Assembly (NCBI GenBank): GCA_034429275.1
Contig: DAOUFU010000102.1
Span: 1 to 20,029 of the forward strand
Reading direction: 5' to 3'
Length of the DNA stretch: 20,029 nt
Origin: DAOUFU01 sp034429275
GTDB taxonomy: Bacteria; Chloroflexota; Anaerolineae; Aggregatilineales; Aggregatilineaceae
In this document: positions 1-7,721 of the stretch, one piece after another
How positions within the stretch are numbered: the first letter of the stretch is position 1
Layout: every line of letters starts with the position of its first letter
Made by a program: the position numbers and the translations under genes
The notes under the pieces: model-generated
Told to the model about the DNA's origin: nothing
Databases searched by the model: none
The model's input: the letters and a program-made list of their open reading frames with translations, nothing else

Positions 1-304
1 CCCCCCCCACCAGCAGAATGAACCCCGGCAGCCTGCGATCGTAGCGCGGCGAGATGATCCCCCAACCTGTCATCGCCATCGCGCTGAGCGCCGCCAGCGG
101 CACGACGACCAAAAACATGTGAGACGCCCGCCCGGCCAGGTCAAGCTCGCCCTGGTCGTCTGTCACGATCTGGTAGCCGGTGACGGTTCCGGCGTTGTCG
201 TCCAGGTCATACCAGGGCAGGAACAGAAACGCTGCCAGCATCACCAGCGCTGAGACCAGCACCAGGAATTCGCCGATTGAGAATTGTGAATTCGTGCGCG
301 TCAT
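1..304 (-). CDS. Membrane protein, probable N-terminus of a LivM-type ABC permease (partial, runs off the window)
   Basis: Reading starts at ATG 304 and stays open to base 1, giving 101 codons. The start is set by an AGGAG ribosome site that overlaps the livH stop codon, only 10 nt upstream. Two hydrophobic segments are visible at about residues 13-31 and 62-80. Between them lies a polar loop of about 30 residues rich in Asp, Gly and Thr. A basic stretch (SPRYDRRLPG) follows, then the start of a third hydrophobic segment at the edge. Position directly after livH predicts the second branched-chain amino-acid permease, LivM. The visible part, however, does not carry the usual LivM opening, so this could be a LivM with an extra N-terminal two-helix extension or a separate small membrane protein. 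The translational link to livH is clear; the identity is inferred from context. Confidence 0.6.
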   Translation of the reverse strand, partial: MTRTNSQFSIGEFLVLVSALVMLAAFLFLPWYDLDDNAGTVTGYQIVTDDQGELDLAGRASHMFLVVVPLAALSAMAMTGWGIISPRYDRRLPGFILLVGG

Positions 305-314
305 GAGCACGCTC

Positions 315-1229
315 CTACACTTTTTGACGGCGTGCCACGCCAAAAAGCCCGGTGGGCCGCACAACCAGGATCACCAGCAACAGCCCGAAGGCAATCGGGT
401 CGCGCCAGGTCGAAGAGATGCCGATGCTTTTGCCATACGCCGGGACAAAAATCTCGATGAAGCCCAGCAGCATTCCCCCTGTGGCTGCGCCGCGAATATC
501 GCCGATCCCGCCCACGACAGCCGCGATAAACGCCTTCCAGCCGACTCGCATCCCCATGTAGGGGTTGAGGATCGGGTAGGAAACACCCCACAGCATCCCG
601 CCTGCCGCCGCCAGCGCTGTGCCGAGGAAAAAGGTCAGCGAGATGATTTGATCCTGCGAGACGCCCATCAGCGGGACGGCAAACTTGTCGTATGAGATCG
701 CGCGCATGGCCATACCCCACTTGGTGCGCTGCACAATGAAGTACAGCCCCAGGAACAGCAGCAGGGCAAGCAGAATGATCATGATCGACTCGCTGCTGAT
801 TTTGGCCCCGGCGATTGGGACAGTCTTTGCCAGCAGCGGCGGGTCCAGGTCTTTGATGTTGTCAGGATAGCTGCGAGGATCGGCCCCTGTCAGCGCCAGC
901 ATTCCATTTTCCAGCAGCAGGCCGACTCCCAGCGCCGTGATCACGACCGACAGGCGCGATGCCTGCCGCAGCGGCTTGTATGCGACTCGCTCAATGGTTA
1001 CACCGAGCAGACCCGTCAGGACCATCGACAGAAGCAGCGTGGGGACAAACGGCAGGTCCAGCACCATCGAGCCGAATACCCCTAGAAACGCGCCGACCAT
1101 AAAAATATCGCCGTGAGCGAAATTGATCAGCAGCAAGACGCCGTACACCATCGAATAGCCCAGCGCGATCAGGGCATACAGGCTGCCGAGCTGAAGCGCG
1201 TTGAATAACTGCTGAACAAAAAAATCCAT
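315..1229 (-). CDS. livH: Branched-chain amino-acid ABC transporter permease LivH
   Basis: A 304-residue integral membrane permease of the LivH family (HAAT importers, BPD_transp_2 fold). It forms half of the membrane channel that passes leucine/isoleucine/valine or related ligands from the binding protein into the cytoplasm. Typical family features are the N-terminal QQLFNALQLGSLYALIALGY segment, the VYGVLLLINFAHGDIFM motif at about residues 28-44, and a C-terminal glycine-rich VVGGIGDIRGAATGG loop before the last helices. Length fits the family (about 290-310 residues). ATG 1229 is preceded by GAGGAG at a 10-nt distance; a closer out-of-frame ATG is ignored. The gene lies between its binding protein, from which it is separated by a terminator hairpin, and a tightly coupled downstream membrane gene. 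The ATPases LivG/LivF are not in the window and are expected to the left. Confidence 0.93.
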   Translation of the reverse strand: MDFFVQQLFNALQLGSLYALIALGYSMVYGVLLLINFAHGDIFMVGAFLGVFGSMVLDLPFVPTLLLSMVLTGLLGVTIERVAYKPLRQASRLSVVITALGVGLLLENGMLALTGADPRSYPDNIKDLDPPLLAKTVPIAGAKISSESIMIILLALLLFLGLYFIVQRTKWGMAMRAISYDKFAVPLMGVSQDQIISLTFFLGTALAAAGGMLWGVSYPILNPYMGMRVGWKAFIAAVVGGIGDIRGAATGGMLLGFIEIFVPAYGKSIGISSTWRDPIAFGLLLVILVVRPTGLFGVARRQKV

Positions 1230-1270
1230 AACACTCCATCTCCTCGTGCGATGATGCCCCGGCCAGGAAG

Positions 1271-1302
1271 GAAAAGACGCCCCATCGGGCTGATGGGGCG
1301 TC
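1271..1302 (-). terminator. Rho-independent terminator/attenuator between the Liv binding protein and livH
   Basis: A perfect 11-bp inverted repeat (GACGCCCCATC, 1276-1286, with GATGGGGCGTC, 1292-1302) has a 5-nt loop. On the minus strand it is followed immediately by TTTT. It lies 19 nt past the binding-protein stop codon and about 46 nt before livH. Partial readthrough here would give more binding protein than permease, a common arrangement in ABC importers; that function is inferred. Confidence 0.8.
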
Positions 1303-1320
1303 CACTAACCCTGCTTATCT

Positions 1321-2505
1321 TTATTCGGGCGGGAAGCCAGCCGGGCAGGCTGAGTCGTAGTAGGTGAATGCGCCGTCTTTGATCTGGATGATCACGGCGC
1401 ACTTGATCGGGTCACCCTGCTCGTCAAAGCTCATGATGCCCGTCACCCCTTCGTACAGCTGGATGTTGGCCAGCGCATCGCGGATGTCGGCGCGCTCGGT
1501 GGATTGCGCCTCGGTGATGGCCGTGAACAACAGCTGGAATGCGTCATAGGTCAGCGCTGCCACGTCATCGGGCTTGGCCCCATAGAGTTCTTCGTAGGCT
1601 GAGATGAACGTCTGGCCTACTTCGGTGGCGATATCGGGCGCGTAGTGCGTGCTGAAGAACAGGCCGTTACACGCCTCGCCGCACAGATCGAGCAGGTCGG
1701 GTGTGCCCCAGCTGTCGCTGCCCACGATCGGGCCTTCATAGCCCAGGCTGCGCGCCTGCTGGACGATCAGCGGGACTTCGTTGTAATACTGGTGAGTGAA
1801 GATCACATCGGGTTTGGCTGCAATAATGTTGGTCAACTGCGAGCTGAAGTCCGTATCGCCGGTAGTGAAGCTCTCGAACGCCACGATCTCAATCCCGGCA
1901 GCTACGGCAGCATCGCGGAAGTTTTCCGCCAGACCCTTGGGGTAGTCGCTGGCCACATCGTACAGCACGGCGGCGGTCTTCGCGCCAAACTCATCGGCTA
2001 CAAACCCGGCCACGACCGGACCCTGGAACGGGTCGAGGAAGGCCGCGCGGAAGACCCACGGACGGTCCAGCGTGGTGGCGGGGTTGGTGGACCACGGGCT
2101 GATCATCGGGGTTTCGCGGTCGTTGGCCACCTGTCCGGCGGGCACTGCCTGCTTGCTGGCCTGCGGACCGATGATCGCGACCACATTTTCTTCGACGATC
2201 AGACGGGTCGCCACAGCCACCGCAGACTCGGCCTTAGACTCGTCATCTTCAACGACAATCACGACTTCGTAATTTTCGCCGTCAATCTGGATACCGCACT
2301 TGGCATTGATCTCGTCAACGGCCATTTCGGCGGCTTCGACCGTGCTCTGGCCAACCTTCGGAATATCCCCGGTCAGCGGGCCGATCACGCCGATGACGAT
2401 CTCGTCAACAAAATCGCAATCTTCCTGTGCAACAACCGGCACAGTGCCCAGCGCGGTCACGACAACTGCTAGAGTTAGAACGAGGGTCACCAAACGCTTT
2501 GACAT
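1321..2505 (-). CDS. Branched-chain amino-acid-type ABC transporter substrate-binding protein
   Basis: A 394-residue extracytoplasmic binding protein of the LivJ/LivK type (Peripla_BP_6, type I fold). A signal peptide occupies about residues 1-26 (basic SKR start, hydrophobic core, cleavage near VVAQ). There is no lipobox, so it is secreted or loosely held rather than a clear lipoprotein. The mature N-terminus has the family pattern IGVIGPLTGD, followed by AAEMAVDEINA, a VAIIGPQAS segment and the MISPWSTNP ligand-site region. Four later Cys residues may form disulfides. ATG 2505 has a CGGAGAG ribosome site 8 nt upstream. It is the first gene of the Liv cluster and is transcribed from the promoter near 2645-2674. 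Family assignment is firm. The ligand could be a branched-chain amino acid, another amino acid, an amide or urea, and cannot be read from sequence alone. Confidence 0.92.
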   Translation of the reverse strand: MSKRLVTLVLTLAVVVTALGTVPVVAQEDCDFVDEIVIGVIGPLTGDIPKVGQSTVEAAEMAVDEINAKCGIQIDGENYEVVIVVEDDESKAESAVAVATRLIVEENVVAIIGPQASKQAVPAGQVANDRETPMISPWSTNPATTLDRPWVFRAAFLDPFQGPVVAGFVADEFGAKTAAVLYDVASDYPKGLAENFRDAAVAAGIEIVAFESFTTGDTDFSSQLTNIIAAKPDVIFTHQYYNEVPLIVQQARSLGYEGPIVGSDSWGTPDLLDLCGEACNGLFFSTHYAPDIATEVGQTFISAYEELYGAKPDDVAALTYDAFQLLFTAITEAQSTERADIRDALANIQLYEGVTGIMSFDEQGDPIKCAVIIQIKDGAFTYYDSACPAGFPPE

Positions 2506-2644
2506 TTTGAGTTCTCTCCGCCCTTGATTCTAGTGACTTGCCACGCAGCAATACCACAGGACGATGATCCCTTCTACAAAGTGACCGTTTCCACCTCCTT
2601 TGTTAAATCGGAGCCTGTAGCGCCGAGACCTTAAGGGCCTTAGT

Positions 2645-2674
2645 ATTATATGGTGAAAACTCGGCTCACCACAA
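2645..2674 (-). promoter_or_regulatory. Promoter with operator-like inverted repeat for the Liv cluster
   Basis: On the minus strand there is a perfect TATAAT at 2650-2645. Eighteen bases upstream is a weak -35 (TTGTGG, 2674-2669). A perfect 6-bp inverted repeat, TGGTGA (2651-2656) and TCACCA (2666-2671) with a 9-nt gap, fills the spacer. That placement suits a repressor site. It predicts a leader of about 130 nt before the binding-protein start at 2505. Confidence 0.6.
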
Positions 2675-2830
2675 ATTGAGTATAGGTGACTTTGGACAAT
2701 CGGCTATGTACAAATCACCCCAAAACGCCGGAAGCTATTTGTGTATTTTTTCACATGCGGGCGGGGATTCGGGAATATCATCCAGGAGTGCGCCCCGGAT
2801 GACCGTGTCGATCATCTGGCGGATCGTGTT

Positions 2831-2836
2831 TACAAT
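2831..2836 (+). promoter_or_regulatory. Candidate -10 element for sixA
   Basis: TACAAT at 2831-2836, about 48 nt before the sixA start, with a TG dinucleotide just upstream (2827-2828) but no convincing -35. The same TACAATGGA string recurs upstream of the plus-strand ATPase at 11215-11223. The call is tentative. Confidence 0.35.
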
Positions 2837-2884
2837 GGAAGCGGATCCATCGCCTATCGGGCTTATCGGTTGAAGGAGCGTCCT

Positions 2885-3373
2885 ATGCGTATCTACCTGG
2901 TACGGCACGGCAAGGCCAGCAAAGACCCGCAGTATACCCAGGATGCCGACCGCCCGTTGACCGAACGCGGGCGAGCCGACGTGGCGCTGATCGCCCGACG
3001 GATGGTGAGCGCGGGGGTCGAGGTGTACGAAATCCGTCACAGCGGGCTGGTGCGCGCCCGCCAGACCGCCGAAATCTTTGGCGAGTTCCTCAAGCCGCAG
3101 GGGGGCGTCAAGGCGGTCGCCGGGCTGCTGTACGATGATTCGCCCCAGGCATTGGCCCGCGAACTGCATCTGGAGCCGCAGCCGGTGATGTTTGTGGGGC
3201 ACAACCCCTTCATGGAGGAGCTGACCGCGCTGCTGCTGACCGGCTCGGCGGGGCACACGCCCATCTGGTTCAGCACGTCATGCACCGCCTGCCTGGACTA
3301 TGTCGATGGCAGATGGTCGGCGCGCTGGGTGCTGGATCGTAATATCGTGGGTGGCGGCGGCGACGGCGACTGA
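2885..3373 (+). CDS. sixA: Phosphohistidine phosphatase SixA-type histidine phosphatase
   Basis: A 162-residue cytoplasmic protein of the histidine phosphatase (phosphoglycerate-mutase-like) superfamily. The catalytic RHG triplet sits at the start (IYLVRHGKASKD, about residues 3-14). It is followed by DRPLTERGRADV, the SGLVRARQTAEIF helix and the second catalytic His in the VGHNPFMEEL motif. Small size and this motif order match SixA, which removes phosphate from phosphohistidine in HPt domains or PTS proteins; substrate specificity here is inferred. ATG 2885 is chosen over in-frame upstream codons because AAGGAG lies about 6 nt before it and the family N-terminus begins exactly here. The gene is monocistronic. 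Its TGA ends one base before the glpC stop on the other strand, so there is no room for a terminator between them. Confidence 0.87.
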   Translation: MRIYLVRHGKASKDPQYTQDADRPLTERGRADVALIARRMVSAGVEVYEIRHSGLVRARQTAEIFGEFLKPQGGVKAVAGLLYDDSPQALARELHLEPQPVMFVGHNPFMEELTALLLTGSAGHTPIWFSTSCTACLDYVDGRWSARWVLDRNIVGGGGDGD

Positions 3374-3374
3374 G

Positions 3375-4670
3375 TTAATCCGAAGCGCGCACCGGCGCGG
3401 TATAGCGCCTGTCCTCGATGCGCAGCCCGTATGCTGCCGCCACGATCTCCACCGGGTGAACGGTGCGCGCCCCGGTCAACCCCTGTATCTGCCAGCGGCA
3501 CGTCTCCGTATCGCAGATCACCAAAGGCGCGCCCGCCTGGGCGACCTGTTCCACGATGGGGCGGCCCACCGCCTCGGCAATGGCGCGCTTTTCGGCCTTG
3601 TAGCCATACGTCCCCGCAATGCCGCAGCAGTCGGCATCGATCTCCCAGGCACGCAGGCCGGGGATCAGGTCGAGCACGTCGAGCGCCGGGCGGCCCATGC
3701 CGTGGGCTTTGAGCTGGCACGGCGCGTGATAGGGCATTTCCGCGTTTACCGTTTTGAACTCCAGCGGAAGACGCCCTTCGGCGTGCAGTTTGGCCAGAAA
3801 CTCCATGAAATCATAGGTGTGCTGGGCCACCAGAAGCGCGTCGGGGTCTTCCAGGCCGAGCACGTGCTGGTAATCGCCCTTGATGGCCGTCATGCAGCTT
3901 GCCGAGGTACCCACAATGGGGATGCCGCGCCGGGCATAGTCGGCCAGCGCGGTGATATTGGTGCGGGCGTAGCGCCGCGCTGCCTTGAAATCGCCATTGG
4001 ATTGGGCGGGCAGGCCACAGCAGGTCTGGGGCGGAATCTCCACATGCAGCCCGATGTGTTCCAGCACGGCCACTGCCAGCTTGCCGATGTGCGGCTCGTA
4101 GGTGTTGGTCGAGCAGCCGTGGAAATACACCACGCGCTGCGCATCAGAAGCCGGAGCCGGGCGCGGGTGGCGCTTCTGTTCCCCGGCCCACCACCGTCGG
4201 AAGGTATAGCCTGCCCAACCGGGCAGGGGCGCACTCGCCGCGATCTTGAAGGTCTTCTCCGCCAGCCAGCGCAACGGCCTGGAGCGCACCCCAAAGTTCA
4301 GCAGCGGGGCGAACGGCGTCCCCAACCGGCCCCACAGCTCATTCCGGCTCAGGAACCAGTTGCGCAGCGACATCCCATGAGTCTCGACTAACCGCGCTTT
4401 GGCCTGTGTGTTGATCTCCATGACTTTGACGCCATGCGGGCAGACCAGCGTGCAGATGCCGCAGCCGGAGCAGTAGTCTACCGAGTGATCGGGCGACGGC
4501 TCACCCGGTTCGCGCAGGCGCTGCGCCTGCGGCCCGACCGTTTTGGGGCCGGGAAACAGCGGCGTCACCGGGGCGACCGGGCACGAGGCTGTGCAGATAT
4601 TGCATTTGAGGCAGTGATCGGCAGTGAACGGTGTTTGCTCGATTAAATGCAGTGGGTGATGTGTCGTCAT
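3375..4670 (-). CDS. glpC: Anaerobic-type glycerol-3-phosphate dehydrogenase subunit C (iron-sulfur, membrane-associated)
   Basis: A 431-residue GlpC-type subunit that carries electrons from GlpAB to membrane quinone. Two 4Fe-4S ligand sets are visible: C20-x2-C23-x2-C26-x3-C30-P and C67-x2-C70-x2-C73-x3-C77-P. Two CCG (heterodisulfide-reductase D-like) domains follow, with C186 and C217-C218-G, then C318 and C348-C349-G. Length is slightly above the usual 400. ATG 4670 lies 21 nt after the glpB stop, preceded by a weak GAGAGAG ribosome site, so translation is probably coupled. It is the last gene of glpABC and runs into the convergent sixA with a 1-nt gap. Similar CCG/ferredoxin proteins include the glycolate oxidase subunit GlcF and LutA; the linkage to glpA and glpB decides for GlpC. 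Confidence 0.92.
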   Translation of the reverse strand: MTTHHPLHLIEQTPFTADHCLKCNICTASCPVAPVTPLFPGPKTVGPQAQRLREPGEPSPDHSVDYCSGCGICTLVCPHGVKVMEINTQAKARLVETHGMSLRNWFLSRNELWGRLGTPFAPLLNFGVRSRPLRWLAEKTFKIAASAPLPGWAGYTFRRWWAGEQKRHPRPAPASDAQRVVYFHGCSTNTYEPHIGKLAVAVLEHIGLHVEIPPQTCCGLPAQSNGDFKAARRYARTNITALADYARRGIPIVGTSASCMTAIKGDYQHVLGLEDPDALLVAQHTYDFMEFLAKLHAEGRLPLEFKTVNAEMPYHAPCQLKAHGMGRPALDVLDLIPGLRAWEIDADCCGIAGTYGYKAEKRAIAEAVGRPIVEQVAQAGAPLVICDTETCRWQIQGLTGARTVHPVEIVAAAYGLRIEDRRYTAPVRASD

Positions 4671-4691
4671 GCGTCTCTCTCAGACCTCGTG

Positions 4692-5942
4692 TTATACCTG
4701 CTGCTCCAGCGCGGACTGTGTCGCGCGCCATGCGGTGACCATCGCGACGCCCTCAACGCAGCCATCCACCAGCGGATCGACACCCGCGATGATTTGCCCC
4801 GCCGCGAAGACATTCGCCAGCGCGGGCGAGCCGGACTCATCCAGGGGTTGCATGGCGCTGTTCACCCGTAGCCCGGCGCGCAGCACGGGATGCGCTTCCG
4901 CGCTCAGCGCATGATCGGCCATCCAGCCAGAGCGATCCTCGCCCGGCGGTGCGCTCACCGGCAGGTTGAACAGCGGCTCCCACACACGCCCGGCCATGTC
5001 GGTTTGCAGGCCGCCGTTATACACTCCCCCAGTCGCCAAGATCACCCGGTCGGCGCGGAAGGTATTGGTATGCCCCAGCGCGCCCACATCGACGCCTACA
5101 CAGCGATCACCCTCGACCAGGCCGCGCAGCACCGGGTGACCGATCTGCACGCGGGCGCGCTGCCGCAGAAGCCATCGCCGCAGCGCATGACTCAGGCGTG
5201 TGCCCGGCACGCTGGGCGGAAGGGTGGCGATCTCGAACACCGGGCAGCCCAGCCCGCGTTCCAGGTCTTCTATCACGGCCATGTGGTGATCCAGCCCCAA
5301 CACTGCCGGAAAACCCACTTTCGCCGCGCCTTGCAGGTGCGGCTTCACCTGGCGGATCACGTCCTGGCGAAAAGCTGCGTCCTCGAAGCGGTGCGCCAGG
5401 TCACCGGGCCACGCATCCCAGGAACCGCTTTCGGTGGGCAGGTCGATGGTGAGCGCACGGGCGGTGTATCCCTGTGCGGCAAGACCGGCGGCCATCAGGT
5501 CGGGGAAGAAATCGCGCCAGCCGCGCAAACCCACTATCAGCATCGGGCCATTGCCCAGGTCACCCTGGGCCAGTCCGCGCGGAGCCAGTGCGGGTGTCTG
5601 GATCGCGCCGAGCAGCGTGGGCAGGCGCAGACTTCGACTCTCTGGCCCGCTCACATGTGGCAGCCCAACGGATTCGGCGAGCGCGGTAAAGGCATCCAGC
5701 CCGGCGCGCACGGCGTCGGCTCCAGCCAGTGCATAGGGATGATCGGGACAAGTCGCGCCAACGTGCTGTGCAGTGGTAAGCGGCGCGCGCTCATCCCGGT
5801 CCCATACGCTGATCCAGCCGGGCGCGACGAGCTGGTGGCCCCAACCTTGCGCGATCAGGCGCACGGATGCACCCGCGCGCACGGCATGGGCAGCGGCAGT
5901 CAGCCCGGCCAGTCCGGCACCGATGACGATCACATCAGTCAT
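4692..5942 (-). CDS. glpB: Anaerobic-type glycerol-3-phosphate dehydrogenase subunit B
   Basis: A 416-residue flavoprotein subunit, matching GlpB's usual length of about 420. The N-terminus is a classic FAD/NAD-binding Rossmann motif (VIVIGAGLAGLTAAAHAV, residues 4-21). A C-terminal second FAD-contact region follows, with an ILATGGVYNGG stretch and the NVFAAGQIIAGVDPL segment typical of GlpB and fumarate-reductase-like flavoproteins. In GlpABC it works with the catalytic GlpA subunit to deliver electrons to GlpC. ATG 5942 overlaps the end of glpA by 8 nt and has AAGGGGG just upstream. A longer in-frame reading extends upstream into glpA but lacks both a ribosome site and homology. The overlap implies translational coupling. 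Confidence 0.9.
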   Translation of the reverse strand: MTDVIVIGAGLAGLTAAAHAVRAGASVRLIAQGWGHQLVAPGWISVWDRDERAPLTTAQHVGATCPDHPYALAGADAVRAGLDAFTALAESVGLPHVSGPESRSLRLPTLLGAIQTPALAPRGLAQGDLGNGPMLIVGLRGWRDFFPDLMAAGLAAQGYTARALTIDLPTESGSWDAWPGDLAHRFEDAAFRQDVIRQVKPHLQGAAKVGFPAVLGLDHHMAVIEDLERGLGCPVFEIATLPPSVPGTRLSHALRRWLLRQRARVQIGHPVLRGLVEGDRCVGVDVGALGHTNTFRADRVILATGGVYNGGLQTDMAGRVWEPLFNLPVSAPPGEDRSGWMADHALSAEAHPVLRAGLRVNSAMQPLDESGSPALANVFAAGQIIAGVDPLVDGCVEGVAMVTAWRATQSALEQQV

Positions 5943-7545
5943 GGTCGCCCCCTTCGTGCGCTTGCTGCGGTGCAGCGCTTGCCATCGCACGATCCAGCCC
6001 CAAAATCCGCCGGAAGATTGACTCATCCAGGATCATCTGGCGCAGGTGATGTCCCCACAGCAGGGGGCGCACGCCCCGGTAACGTTCCTCGACAAAGGTG
6101 CTCAGGGCCTCGACGGTTTGGGCGGCGCTGAGTCCTCGCCGCTGCATCAGGATGCCCGCCGCACGATAGGCGCAGAAACCCGCCTGGCACGGCCCCATAC
6201 CCAGCCGCAGGTCGCGCCGCAGATCATCCAGCGCTACCGGCTGATCGCCATAGGCATCGATGGCTGCTTCAAGCTGGGGCCGCGTGACCATCTCGCACTC
6301 GCAGATCAATTCACCCGGCAGGTTGCCGCTCTCCAATGCGCGCAGCCGCCCATCCAGCCGGTGATGGCGATGAGCGGTCTCATGGCCGGGCAGGGGTTCA
6401 TCGGCGGTGGAACATTTCACCGCGACGCCCAACTGTGCGCAGACCACATCCACCGCTTGCTCGGCCATCAGGCGGCACGTGGTCAGCTTGCCGCCGACGA
6501 CCGTCACCAGCCCGGCCAGCCCATCACGCCGGGCATGGTCGATCACGGCGAAGGTGCGCTTCACGTCGCGACCTTCGGCATCGCCATTGCCTGCTTCGGG
6601 CGGCTCATAAAGCGGGCGCACGCCTGCCCAGGCGCGCAGCGCGCGCCCCTGCGCGATTCCCGGCACGACTGCGTCGGCCTCGCGCAGAATGCGCTCGACT
6701 TCCCACGCCTCCATCCGATAATCATCCGGTTGTTCGGTATGGACCGAGGTTGTACCCAGTACACAGACCGTGCCCACCGGCACCAGGATATCTCCATCGG
6801 CAGGTGGGCGCAGCCGGTTCACGACCCGGTTGACCCAACGCGTATTCATGGCGATCATCGCGCCCCGGTCGAACTTGACTCGCACATCTGGCCCGGCCAG
6901 CCCGGCGACCACGCCCGCCCACGGCCCCGCCGCATTCAGTACACAACGCGCGATTACAGTGCGCCCGGCCCCGGTGCGTATATCGACCAGCTTCGCGCCC
7001 ACCACGCGATCCCCTTCGCGCAAAAGCTCAATCACGCGGTGATAAATCAGCGCGTCTGCGCCATACGATCGGGCCGCCTCTACAAAAGCGTGGATCAGGT
7101 CGAATGAGTCGCAGGTGCCATCGGGCACGTGGTAGGCAGCGGTGAGTGCGGGCGCAAGCGCCGGTTCGAGCGTGTGCGCCTGCGCAGATGTCAGCGCCCC
7201 GGTTTCGATGCCCGCTGCCGCACAACCGGCCAACCACCGCTCGACAAATTCGGGCGGGTCTTCGGGCACTGCAACGAACAACCCGCCCGTGTCTTCGATG
7301 GCGAACGGCGCGATTCGCCGCAATATCCGGTTTTCGGCAATACATTCGGCGGCGGTTTCGGGGTCGCGCACGGCATAGCGCCCGCCGGAATGTAGCAACC
7401 CGTGGTAACGCCCGGAGGTGCCGGTCGAGAGGTCATGCTGCTCGACCAACAGGGCGCGCAGCCCACGCCGTGCCAGGTCATACACGGCAGCAGCCCCGGT
7501 TGCGCCGCCGCCGATCACCAACACATCCACCGTATGAGTCGTCAC
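5935..7545 (-). CDS. glpA: Anaerobic-type glycerol-3-phosphate dehydrogenase subunit A (catalytic flavoprotein)
   Basis: A 536-residue GlpA/GlpD-family enzyme that oxidises sn-glycerol-3-phosphate to dihydroxyacetone phosphate. The FAD-binding motif VLVIGGGATGAAAVYDLARRG is at about residues 8-28. It is followed by the GTSGRYHGLLHSGGRYA substrate/FAD region at 42-58. A VVGGKLTTCRLMAE segment is characteristic of glycerol-3-phosphate dehydrogenases. The C-terminus carries a BFD-like 2Fe-2S ligand set, C415-x-C417 and C453-x4-C458, which separates GlpA from the shorter aerobic GlpD. The start is GTG 7545, preceded by AGGAGA about 7 nt away. It is the first gene of glpABC. I could not identify a clear promoter in the 176-bp gap upstream. 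No glycerol kinase or facilitator is in the window, so the substrate may come from lipid turnover or from distant genes. Confidence 0.93.
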   Translation of the reverse strand: MTTHTVDVLVIGGGATGAAAVYDLARRGLRALLVEQHDLSTGTSGRYHGLLHSGGRYAVRDPETAAECIAENRILRRIAPFAIEDTGGLFVAVPEDPPEFVERWLAGCAAAGIETGALTSAQAHTLEPALAPALTAAYHVPDGTCDSFDLIHAFVEAARSYGADALIYHRVIELLREGDRVVGAKLVDIRTGAGRTVIARCVLNAAGPWAGVVAGLAGPDVRVKFDRGAMIAMNTRWVNRVVNRLRPPADGDILVPVGTVCVLGTTSVHTEQPDDYRMEAWEVERILREADAVVPGIAQGRALRAWAGVRPLYEPPEAGNGDAEGRDVKRTFAVIDHARRDGLAGLVTVVGGKLTTCRLMAEQAVDVVCAQLGVAVKCSTADEPLPGHETAHRHHRLDGRLRALESGNLPGELICECEMVTRPQLEAAIDAYGDQPVALDDLRRDLRLGMGPCQAGFCAYRAAGILMQRRGLSAAQTVEALSTFVEERYRGVRPLLWGHHLRQMILDESIFRRILGLDRAMASAAPQQAHEGGDHD

Positions 7546-7662
7546 AGGGCTATCTCCTGAGATGGCCAGACGAACCGATCCGATTGAGCGGCAAGCATAG
7601 CGCGCCGCGCAGTGGGCGCATAGTGCTGCCTGTCACCTCGCGACGCGACGGATACAACAACA

Positions 7663-7693
7663 CCAGGGCGAACCGATGACCGGCCCGCCCTGG
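7663..7693 (-). terminator. Possible weak terminator after the 2-oxoacid dehydrogenase operon
   Basis: An 8-bp inverted repeat (CCAGGGCG 7663-7670, CGCCCTGG 7686-7693) with a 15-nt loop lies 29 nt past the E2 stop on the minus strand. It is followed by only an interrupted T-rich run (TGTTGTTGT). The position is right and the U-tract is poor, so it may be a weak or factor-assisted terminator. Confidence 0.4.
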
Positions 7694-7721
7694 AATCAGC
7701 GCTACATCCCAGCCGTGCCCG

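Larger units (their letters stand above)
2506..2884. other. Divergent intergenic control region, no gene found
   Basis: This 379-bp gap between the Liv binding protein (minus) and SixA (plus) holds the two promoters listed separately. The minus-strand leader contains a near-perfect Shine-Dalgarno match (AAAGGAGGTG, around 2592-2601) with no start codon at useful spacing. It is flanked by short ACAAAG/CTTTGT arms that could pair. Bases 2640-2760 are noticeably more AT-rich than the genes. I see no small ORF with good signals and no recognisable riboswitch. Confidence 0.6.

Noticed and set aside
2586..2612. T-box or leader-peptide control of the Liv binding-protein gene
   Set aside because: The GGAGGTGGAAACGG stretch lacks the T-box consensus, and the strong ribosome site has no start codon at usable spacing.
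5943..6026. A longer glpB start at 6026
   Set aside because: The extra 28 residues lie inside glpA, have no flavoprotein homology and no ribosome site; ATG 5942 begins right at the Rossmann motif.
3300..6131. Long plus-strand open frames opposite glpC and glpB (363 and 413 codons)
   Set aside because: They are antisense to conserved enzymes whose metal-binding and FAD motifs are intact; the translated products look like composition-driven shadows.
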